Translations under genes and position numbers: made by a program
NCBI GenBank assembly: GCA_036320915.1
Contig: JAXBDG010000015.1
Location: 1-64,000 of the forward strand
DNA from: Linnemannia elongata
Lineage: Eukaryota; Mortierellomycota; Mortierellomycetes; Mortierellales; Mortierellaceae
Direction: 5' to 3'
Length of the DNA: 64,000 nt
Shown: positions 54,699 through 64,000 of the stretch, in pieces
Numbering within the stretch: position 1 is the first letter of the stretch
Layout of the letters: the number at the start of each line of letters is the position of its first letter
The notes under the pieces: model-generated
Database searches by the model: none
The model's input: the letters and a program-made list of their open reading frames with translations, nothing else
Told to the model about the DNA's origin: nothing

Positions 54699-55984
54699 GA
54701 AAAAAGAAAGACAGCAATTGAAAAAAAAAGATAATTCGTATCATACATTGGTCCGGTAGTCGACGGTGTTGCGTCGGGAAGGGGGGGAGGGCCTGGTGGT
54801 GGCATCCTCTGCAGCTGCAAACTCAGGTGACCCCGACTTGGGGAGCGTAGGCGTGAAAGTGGCCGCCAATGGATTCATGCTGCTGTTCCGTCTCGACACG
54901 CCCTCTTCGGAATCTGTTTGTGATTGATCCAATATATGCAAAATAAGAACATATCGTCAGGTCATTGCAAAAAAAAGAAAAGTGATAAATAACCGGGGTC
55001 TGAGAGTGATAAAGTAACGAAACGGAAGGGAGATAAAGAGAAGAGAGGAGAAGGGGGTAGTGAAGCATGCATGAATCAAAAAAAACAATCAAGTCGTTAG
55101 TAAAAGAGGATCTTACTGTTCATTGTTCCTTGGTTGGGGCGCTTGCGATCGACGCCTGGGCGCTGTTGTGTGAAGACAATGGTGGAAGTGGAAAGAAAAA
55201 AATGGTGGGACAAAGCCGTTAGTGGTGTAACAACTGTAAAAGAAAAAAAACCACTCTCGTGGTCATTCTTAAACTGGTATTTTGTAACACTGGGGAATTG
55301 TAACGTATGTATATATACCTGCTGAGAAAATCGTGGAGAGGAAGAAGCATATGGACTAGAAGTATCAACGGCGACTTTCATATTTAAGATGGCTGGAGGG
55401 GCAACCAGGGGCAGCTTGAAGGCAATTGGGGAAGATTGGTGGGTGAACGGGTGGTCAAAGACATCGTCAACAGCCCTAGGTTTGGTTGCGACGTTGGGCA
55501 TCTTCAAAAGAGACTTGAAACGAACCAATTGGAAGCCAAAGGAGATTACACAAAGAGCAAGAAAATAAGGTCAGAAAGAATGATAAAAACACATAAATAC
55601 ATACACATACACATACACACACAATGGGTGGCAGGGCGGACTTTGAGCTGGTGGGAAGAATCCTGAAAGAAAGATAAAAAACGAAAAAAAAGGCAAAAAA
55701 AAAAAGAAGAGGCGGACGATGCTTACCTCAGACGTAGCATTCTTGGCGACAAGTTCAGCATACCGAACACGATCCTCTTGAATCCTTTCCCGCGACAGAG
55801 TCGAGGTGCCTGTAGTTGGAGAGAGAAAGGCAGCTGCAGTGGAAGTTGCCTTAGGGAGATTGATGTGAATGCGTCGAGGACGAGACGATGTTGTGGTGCT
55901 GGCAGAGGCCAACGAAGAAGAGGATTGGGAACGAGGCGTGCCGGGGTTATGGAGCGAACCACGGTGAGTCTTTACTTGCGACAT
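52098..55984 (-). CDS. Coiled-coil protein, 1,020 aa, function unknown
   Basis: Exons 55984-55727, 55501-55319, 55162-55117, 54913-54747, 54506-52098; all GT-AG and in phase. Residues 1-260 are disordered and Ser/Thr/Pro-rich with basic patches. A short ordered segment (FDPEVFRDNLMRQITDKLETGLDRRF) follows. Residues about 360-760 are heptad coiled coil with many E-L-x-x-x-N units and a break at the YMQQPPFHDVRSTDFIDLENERNRL region. A Q18-20 tract near 780-800 and a Ser-rich tail follow. It could be a cytoskeletal or Golgi tether; no named domain was identified. Confidence 0.78.
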
Positions 55985-56864
55985 CACTAGTGGCTCTAGT
56001 TAAATAACTGTAGGAGATAGAGCGGGTGCACAAAGGGGTAAGTGTCAAGAGGAGGAAGAAGTGAGCAGATATGAAGAGGGAAGAGGATGACCCAACTGAC
56101 AGGCCAGAGAGATGAGAAGGACCAGTGGGACAAGAAGTAAGGTAAAAGTGGGCGAAAACAAGGGCGAGGAAGGGAAGGAAGGGGTATGGTGTTGGGTATG
56201 TGTGCTTGTGTTTGTGCAGGTGGGCAGTGATCTTTTTTACGGGGTGACAGTGAGACACACAGAGATGTTGAGTGAACTGGTGTGGATCGAGATTGAGATG
56301 TAAGAGAAGAGAGGAATGGTATGGTTCCGAGGGTGAGGAGAATGATGGATGAGAGTATTGGAGGCTGTGTGTGTGCGTGTATGTGTGTGGCAGTATGGGA
56401 TGAAGTGAAGAAGGATGATGAAGGGAGGGAAAGGATGATGAAGGAGGGAAAGGAAGAAGAATGATGGGAAGAGAAAGGTATGTCAGTCGGGCAAAAAAAA
56501 AAAAGGTGTGGAGGAGGCGTGAGCAGGGGATGGGAGAGAGGGAGGAGGGGGTTTGCGGGCGGGATGAGAGAGAGAGAGGGAGCCCAGCGAAAAAAAAGTT
56601 AGAGGGAGATAGATACAGAGACAGCGCAAAGCCCAGGCCAGGGCAACTAGGCAAGGCACAAAAAGGCAGGTTACAGGGCCAGCAAGGGTCGGGAGAAAGC
56701 GACCAGAGGGAAGCCGTGAAAAAAAAAGAAAATGAGTGAAGAGATGAGGGGCGGGGATAATTGAGAGCACAGGAAGCACGCGGAGCACAAACAAAAAAAA
56801 AAAAAGGGCGAAATAAAACGAAGGAAAAAGACAAAGGAAAAAAAAAAGGGAAGGGAAAAAGATA

Positions 56865-56926
<62 letters not shown>

Positions 56927-57683
56927 ACTATTCTCTTTTGTCTGTATGTCTGTTCCTCTTTTCCTTTCTTTGTTCAGAGTTTTTTTATCTTATCCACCGA
57001 TAGAGCGAAATTGAAGAAAAAATACCAAAAGACGTGGATCAGAAAGAAGACGAAGTGACGAAGAAGATGGGACCTCAGGTGGGGTCTGGGATGGAATATT
57101 TTTTGGATAGTTGCATTTAATGCGTGTCTTCATTTCATGCGAGCATGGCCATTAAAACATAACAAAAAGTTAGGGCAATCAAAAAGAAAGTATATGTGTG
57201 TCATGGCAAGGGAGAGAAAGAGTGAGGTGGAAGAAAGGAGGGAGGGGCCTGAAGGGGAGAAGAGAAGGAGAGAAGGGGAGAAGGGGAGAGAAAGGACAGA
57301 GAGGCAGAGAGACACGAGACAAACAAAGGACGTACAAAGAAGGAGAAGAAGGGGAGAGGAAGGAGAGAAGGGGAAGAAGAATAAGGACTTGAAGGAGTGA
57401 CTGAGTCAAGACATGTGCGAAGAGAGGTAAGTGCACATTGTTGGTACTCTTTGCGTTGTGCGTTATGCACAAAGGAGGTAAAGAGTCGGCCGGTTGTTGA
57501 TCAGCGGGGAGCAGGAAGAAAGAAAGAACCATTGATGGCATCAGGACGCGTCGGGTCCCGACGTTTTTTTGGTGGCGAACTGATCATAATGGCGGAACAT
57601 GCAGAGACAAAAAAAAAACTATTGGTGGCAAAATGATCAAACACTTGAATAACTGAATAGCAGCGCATGCAGGCCGCACACGT

Positions 57684-57719
<36 letters not shown>

Positions 57720-57827
57720 TGACATGCACAAATATGAACACATGGTATAAAAAATGCAGGTGTGATAATATTTGTAAATGCATAGAAAGAACAAAAAGAT
57801 ATGAAATGAAAAGAACAGAAAAGAATG
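55985..57827. other. Intergenic region, 1.8 kb, purine-rich, no gene seen
   Basis: Promoter side of the coiled-coil gene, 3' side of Fcf2. Plus strand is strongly purine-biased: (GA)n at 56871-56921, GGAGAAGGGGAGAAG blocks at 57230-57380, several A10-13 runs, and CACACA/TATATA repeats at 57690-57719. All frames here are low-complexity. Confidence 0.75.
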
Positions 57828-59089
57828 CTACTTGCGCCAGGACTTGCTCTGCTTGCCCTTGCCCTTCTTGTTGAACTTCTTGCCACCTGACTGCTTGGCC
57901 ACTTGAATCTCATCAAACTTGCGCTTGTAGTAATCCCGACCAGCAACATCCTTCATCACCTCACCCGTAATGGTCGTTGCACGCTCCTTCTTGCTCAAAC
58001 GAGAAGAGTAGAACTCGGTGTTGCCCTCGATAATGGTGCCCACCTGGAAGTATTTTGGGAACCTCGGCTTGCCCTTCTCCTCACGCTTGTAGAACCGCTT
58101 AGGGTCCAACACATTCCTCAGCCTCAAAATCTGCAAGTCTCGTCTCAACTCAGGTGTCAATACCTGTTGTGGCATATCAAACCACTTCTTTCCTGTCGTC
58201 TTCTCTCTCTCCTGCAAGTCACAACAATAAACATTGAGTAAAACGCTGTGTTAATGGGGTGTGTTGCGTGTGACAAAACCTAAAGGCAGACTGCAAAATG
58301 AAGAAAGCACCTGTCGCATCGTATATTGCGAAGTGAAAGAAAATGCAAGATAAACTCCGCACTGAGAAGCCAAGGAAAATGAGTGGTGCTTACCTCTTGC
58401 TTCTGACGCTTGCTGACGTGCACCTTTTCGGCGTTCATGTTGACCTCGCAGGTCTCGAGTGCAGCCTTACTTCCAGCCTTATTGGTCTTGTCCACAACGA
58501 CGACATTATCCACAGCGACCTTGGCTCGACCGTTCTCCTGCTTGATGTACACGTTCTTGTCCTTCAATCCCGTCTGGAGCTTGGGAAAGTTGAACATGGG
58601 CTCGTTGCTCTTCTCCTCAAATACGGCCTTCCTCTTAAGCGATGCCTGCGCCTTCACCAGAAGTGCATCCAAATTTTCATCGTCGTCATCGCCCTCCTCC
58701 TCCTCCGAATCATCCTCTGACTCTGCTGACTCTGACTGTTGCTCGTCTCCGGGAACTGCCTGCGCCTCTTCCTCTTCGTCTCCGTCTTCTTCCTCGTCCT
58801 CCTCCTCGTTGTACTGTTCTGCCTTCTTTGACGACACGGTCTCGTTCAACGGCGACTTCCCGAGCACCTCTACTGGCGACAGAGGCTCCTCGGGTTCTGA
58901 TGGTGGACTCCGTGACTCAGGTGAGGACGTAGGGGACGAACTTTCGACGGTCTCTGACTCCTCCGCGTCCTGGACAATGACTGGCTTTGGTTTGGTCTGA
59001 CGAGCGCGGCGGGGTCTTGTGGGTGGAGGTAGCTCCATCTCTGCCTGTGTGAGAGATGGGTTCCTGCTTCTATTCCGGGTTGTGACCAT
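57828..59089 (-). CDS. FCF2: Fcf2-type pre-rRNA processing factor (DNTTIP2/TdIF2 family)
   Basis: Exons 59089-58394 and 58211-57828; 359 aa. The family is nucleolar and takes part in early cleavages of the 35S pre-rRNA (sites A0-A2) in the small-subunit processome. The conserved Fcf2 domain occupies residues about 232-335: TTGKKWFDMPQQVLTPELRR, then LRLRNVLDPKRFYK and FPKYFQVGTIIEGNTEFYSS, with a Lys-rich tail FNKKGKGKQSKSWRK. The N-terminal 200 residues are an acidic nucleolar-type tract. Longer than yeast Fcf2 (217 aa) because of this extension, in the direction of metazoan TdIF2. Divergent from HID1. Confidence 0.93.
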
Positions 59090-59543
59090 GGTTGCAGGTG
59101 TGTTTTTTTGTGTGGGTGGGAAAAAAAACGAGAGGAGAAAAAAGGGGCGGTTGGAGGGGCGTTTGATGGAGAGGGATCCTGACTGAGAGAGTTGTTTGTT
59201 GATGTGCTCGAGACATAACAGTACCAGAAGGGCAGAAAAAAAAAAAGAAAAAAGCAAAATAGGTTGATAGGCAGTCACTCACAGTCAATGCACGTGGTTA
59301 AGCTATTCCTAGATTCACGTGATACCTATATTTAGCCCCATGAATGTCACACTGCCATGCGTTTTGTTCCCTGTTCAATCAAGGTGAAGTCCCGTTGTCG
59401 CTCGTCGCCCATCCTCTTATTCATTCCCCTCGGCTTCTCACCATCCCTAATTCTCCCTTTCTTCACGACCATAAGAACACTTGGCCCTCTCACCATCCAT
59501 TCTGCCCTAACCAACACACCACAGGCCTCGCCGAGACTCGACG
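59090..59543. promoter_or_regulatory. Shared promoter region of FCF2 and HID1
   Basis: 454 bp between divergent start codons. Contains A-rich stretches at 59123-59140 and 59236-59255 and a CACGTG-containing stretch near 59290. No repeat or gene. Co-regulation is possible but not shown. Confidence 0.5.
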
Positions 59544-62500
59544 ATGGGCGCAGCCGACTCAAAACTGGCGTTCAAAAAGGGCGTCTTTCGACTCTTCGAG
59601 GAAAGAGTATGTACTGCTTCTATCCGTACCTTTAGAAGCACTCGCTCAACTTCTTTATGTTTATACGCGCACATACACACAGACAATTCGTACAACAACA
59701 CGAAAGAAAGACTGCCCATACCTGAACAGACAGCTCACGTGTACATGGGTGCGCTCTTTCAATCTGATATGACCACATCCAACCTTTCTCCCTGTACATA
59801 GAACATCCCGTCCAACGCGAACGAGTATTGGGAACAGGTAAAGGCTTTGTTGCAAGTGTCCTTTTGGGTACCTCTTTATTTCGACCATCAAACGTCTACT
59901 ATAAAAAACACTTACAGATGACCTTTCTAATTCATCCTCTCATCCATAGTTCTGGACCCTTCCAGAGTCGGCTGACGATGTGTTTCTACTTGTAGGCTCG
60001 CAGGACATTCGACGTGTGCGTGACGAAGCCCGGGAAAATCTCGAGTGTCTCATCGAAAAGGTCAGTCTCTATACCTTACATCCAACTACTACAAGGATAA
60101 TTACCTCACATGAGATAATAAAATGATACAGGATCTGATAGGTACTACTACAATATTTAACAAATAGATTTTGAGTCGTCTCTTCTCGTTATGTGACTCA
60201 CCGCAGTTCCTGACACCGGAGGCCCCTGTTAATCAGTTATTGAACTGTGTGCGTGTTCTGACGAGGCTCTTTCCATTTGTCTTCGAGTCGGACGATCTTA
60301 TGATGTGGGAGGAGCGTTACTTCTGGACCCCACGCGTCAAAGGAGCATCGAGTCGAGGGCGTTCCAACGCCAGTCATCTCGACGATTCAATGCAACCCTT
60401 AGAAAGCGAAGATCAGTCGTCACTCCCAAACCCTCTAAGGTCGGAGCGAATTTCATCCGCTCCAAAGGATCTGGTATGGTACATCAAATGCGCAGGGCAC
60501 GTTGTTATATGAGCAAATAAGCGTCCTATATGCATATGCTGACATAGCTACTTGGTTTCTACTCCTCATTTGCAGGATTGTGAAGAAACAACGCAAGGTC
60601 ACCGCTTGATCAAGACACTGTTGGACCTACTCTTTACCTCAGGATTCACACTTCCAACAGCCCTAGAGTCAAGGAACAGAGTGAGCTATGTCATTTGGTA
60701 TGCTACCACCTCGGCTTGTGACACATCCGTGGCCTACGAAGCTTACAACATGCGCTCTTGAGAAATGCACTCATACGATGGTGTGTCAATTGCGATAGGG
60801 AAACCGGAATTGGATCCTCCAAACCAATCGGGACCTCCAAGGAGCTGGACGACAACCGGACGGAAATTCTGCGACTCCTGCTTGTTTTGCTCTCAAGGTC
60901 CATGTACATCCCACCAACAGCCATCACAGCCACGGAGAATCGCTGGATCGATACCGTGGTGACAGGATCAGACCGTCAGATCACGCTGGCGATCCTCTGC
61001 AGTCTGGTCAATTCGGCTCTCAAGTACAACCCTTCTGGGTGGGGATTGCCTTATAACCACGTCATGTTCAACGACCAGCGGGAGCTGCTCGTCATGCTGT
61101 GTTTACAAGTCATTGTGGTTCTGCTCGACTATCAGGTGATCGAGGGACCGGCATCCCCACCGAGTCGATTTTCTGCTGGAATCAGGATTGAAGGAGAGGC
61201 AGGCGACCGCCATAAGCAAGACTACTCTTCCTCGGACACGCCTTCCAACGTCCTTGTGCCAAACACGACTCCTTTAGATCAACAGGCTCAGCGAACACTG
61301 GAGGGTGCCAACAAGAACCAATTTCGGTTTTACTTGTCACGACTCCATCGGGAACAAGACTTCCTGTTCCTTACCGACGGCATGTACCGGATTCTGAGCA
61401 ACCCCATGGCGGTACGTCAACTCGCCATAGCCGCCTTGAATGCTTTCGTCTTGAGCTTATCGAAAGCCTGTTTGACGAACATCTACAAAACATCTTTCTG
61501 CAATGGCTATTTACGCTCATAGGCGAGCAGCACATATCTTCCAGGATCTACCAAGCAAGTGAAGTGCCACATCGAGACACTTATGCTTTGCTGGAAGACA
61601 CTGGAGGTCAATAAGGTATATCATGTGATGTTCGTGCCTGGGACTTTCTTGTAACGAGCACGATCGTTGTTACTAACGCATGTTTCTTGTCATATTGCAG
61701 CGGTTTAGAGTGTACCTGTTAGAGACGAACAGGGTTCTGGATTTTGTCGTCATCCTTCTCTACTTTTCACTGGAGCACAAGCTTGACTCGAGTAAGAAGC
61801 GATGTGTCATTACTCTGCTTATCAGGAGTGTGTTTTTGAAAGTACTCACAAAATATCATGACTGTTTTTTTTGGCCTATTTGCCACCAATTAGCACATGC
61901 GGGATTGGTAAGGATGTGCGCGTGTATGCTGCAGACACTCTCAAAGGACAGGGCGTTCGGCCGCACTCTCAACAGGCCATTCGACGGTCATGCTTCCCTA
62001 CCTGCAAATGTGCGGATACACAACTTCCATGGCACCTATGGCGACTATCTTATTTGCGTATGTGAACAGCATAAGACTTGTTTGCAGCTATTGCATCGTC
62101 AATGTTCAACGTACTTTTACCCAAACACCGCTCATACGCCCACTCACTCACAAGTATGTATACTTTTCGATTTGTTTGCTATACGCCACATAGTCCATTC
62201 AACATCTGATTGCGACAACAAAGAGGACGCTGCGATCGCTTTACCCGGCTTTGATTTCGACGCTCTCGAATGTATCACCTTACATCCAAAACATATCACC
62301 ATTGGCATCAAGTCGTCTTTTGCAGTTGACGATCTCATTTGCTTCTCCGTCGTTTCTTCTCGCAGAAGAGTCCAACCACAGACTTTTGGGGATCTTGTTA
62401 GACACAGTGACGAGCATTCTCTACTACCAAGCACCTCGTAAGTCGACTCATCCTTGTCCTGTTACTCAGAGATGTATGAACCAGTATTATGTCCAAACTA

Positions 62501-64000
62501 AAGAAGATTTCTGTTGTTCAAATGCTTTGATGGGACTATTAGATAACGCGCACTTGGTGTATGCACTGATTCAGTACGAACCCAAGATTCAGACGATGGC
62601 ACGGTTTACTTTGCAGCGTGGACTGGATGATATCCACAAGCTGCGGTACCGAAAAGACGACTCCTCCAGCGCTACTCGCTCAACCACCAGCACCGAGGGC
62701 CACGTGAGCAAGTCAGCGGAGGGTCGCCAACGCCAGAGAAGGGGATCGCAATCGCATCAGAGCAGCTACGGGGAATCCACGCCTCCTTCACAACGGCCTT
62801 CTCGAAGACCTCAGTTGCTGAAAAGGGAGAGTTCTACCGTCGAGGATACACCGACCTCGAATGTAAACGTGTCATCTTCCGGGTCTGTTTCCATGGCTTC
62901 GTTGGCGACATTTTCACCAACACTGTCAGCAGCAGCATTGTCGGAACCAAATACGGTACCCCTGCCGCTGTCTCCAGGGATGCCACCACTTTTCAGACCT
63001 GACAGTTCTGACTCTATCATAGCTCCTCCGAGCGATGGGGGTGGGCATGAGGGTGATGTTGAAGATGAAGGTGGCCCGTCGACGGTGTTGAAGAGCCCCA
63101 AGGATCGATCGATCAATGCGTTATCAGAGCGGACACGAGGAAAAATCCCGGAGAAGAACCCTCATCATCTTCAGCCAAGCTCACCATCCACTCTGAGAGA
63201 GGACTCGAGCTGTGAGCTTGAGCGTCAGGATGCGAGAGTTGTTGAAGGGAAGCAATCGTCTAGTGCATTAAGAGCAGCAGCAGCAGCAGCTGGGGTGACG
63301 ACGACTACTGCCACCACGACGTCGCGGCGGCCAGCTCTGAAGAGTCATAGCTCGTCCTACAGACATGAGCGCCCTACTACAGCCTTTGACGTTGGGCAAA
63401 ACGGATTCGTTCCCACTGATGGATGGGTATGGCACGTTCTGATTCCTAAATCTTATATTGCATGCTACTTTTGGATATTCTGCTAATACTTACCTCATAT
63501 TTATATGATATAGGTGCAGGAATGGATGAAAAAACTTCGGTTTGAGCCACTGTTGATAATGCTCCAATGTGTAATCCCAGAGATCGAATCCATCCAAGCT
63601 ATGAATGACCATCAAGTACTGGAGTATATCCGATCAAACATCGTCCCAATGTTACAACAAGTCTTGCCAGAGTCGGGTAGGCCGCCTATCCTCGTCCACA
63701 ATTTTACATGGACGGAGGATGGGAACATCAACAGTAACAACGGAGACAGTGATGATTTGGCGCCTGTCTGGTGGTTCCAAGGCCTACTCTGGAGCCAGAT
63801 TTATGTCGGCGGATGTGGCAAGTTGGGCAGGCAGGGGTTGGGAGCTTGGTATGAGACTGGAGTGCGGTTGTTCTCGATTCGGACTGTGGACAGCAGTGGC
63901 AGCACAGGTGTACCTACGGTCATGGCAGTGACGGAGACCATGGCGTCAATCAAAGCGGCAGGATCGACATTTGATGCAACGAGCTCACTTGGATCTGGAA
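59544..64000 (+). CDS. HID1: HID1 homologue, 5' part (continues beyond window)
   Basis: First exons: 59544-59606, 59802-59837, 59950-60060, 60168-60473, 60576-60697, 60799-61411; later exons include stretches near 61510-61617, 61702-61790 and 63515-64000 and are less certain. HID1/Ftp105-family proteins act at the trans-Golgi in secretory cargo and dense-core vesicle formation. Diagnostic matches: N-terminal MGAADSKLAFKK (Gly2 suits N-myristoylation), EYWEQFWTLPESADDVF, VPxxDIRRVRDE-like segment, IWETGIGSSK, SRSMYIPP, GWGLPYNHVMFNDQRE, EVNKRFRVYLLETNRVLDF and near the end WVQEWMKKLRFEPLLIML. The linker before the last segment is long and disordered. Exceptionally intron-rich. The 3' end is missing. 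Confidence 0.9.

Noticed and set aside
56112..57400. Small basic or acidic frames in purine-rich DNA
   Set aside because: Low-complexity repeats of Arg/Glu/Gly with no codon structure or similarity to a recognisable protein.

Overview
The window is a fungal chromosome end. It opens with a telomeric array, passes through about 20 kb of nested DNA transposons, and from about 20.64 kb becomes ordinary single-copy, intron-bearing chromosome. Short introns with GTANGT-type donors, a Q-rich LIM-binding regulator, an NDUFA8-type complex I subunit and a HID1 homologue together suggest an early-diverging filamentous fungus, most likely Mortierellomycota/Mucoromycota. That placement is inference; the sequence contains no taxonomic marker.

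Region 1 (1-651) is telomere. The unit is a 10-bp CCCTAAAAAA (TTTTTTAGGG on the other strand), followed by degenerate repeats.

Region 2 (652-20,622) is a nested stack of compact, intronless elements that appear to belong to one undescribed group. Three diverged families (A: 1053-11001; B: 998-15044; C: 15047-19377) share one plan: long terminal inverted repeats (about 310-377 bp) beginning GG, a PIF/Harbinger/IS5-like DDE transposase (about 400 aa) running in from one end, and a small helical protein (88-94 aa) plus a 563-564 aa protein ('ORF2') running in from the other. Element A sits inside the left TIR of element B, with a 3-bp CGT duplication confirmed by uninterrupted copies of the site. 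A further 5,820-bp element (3460-9279) with perfect 496-bp direct terminal repeats sits inside ORF2 of element A. It carries a fourth transposase, a zinc-ribbon/coiled-coil protein and a Cys/His-repeat protein. Element C is decaying and carries a 327-bp MITE with a TGG duplication. A decayed piece of a second family-B ORF2 ends about 20 bp from the stop codon of the first host gene. Two signatures unite the elements: a T4-8/A4-6 palindrome at every gene boundary and a G-tract/C-tract hairpin in every TIR.

Region 3 (20,642-64,000) holds host genes: a LIM-binding (Ldb1/SEUSS/Adn1/PtaB-type) co-regulator with a huge polyglutamine tract; a roughly 2,960-aa coiled-coil protein with DLF/FDLLG repeats; a roughly 1,960-aa multipass membrane protein with an apparent one-base indel; a second multipass protein; RNA polymerase III subunit RPC34; the complex I subunit NDUFA8; an MFS sugar transporter; a 1,020-aa coiled-coil protein; the rRNA-processing factor Fcf2; and, divergent from Fcf2, the start of a HID1 gene cut by the window end. 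The host intergenic regions are mostly purine-rich or microsatellite sequence.
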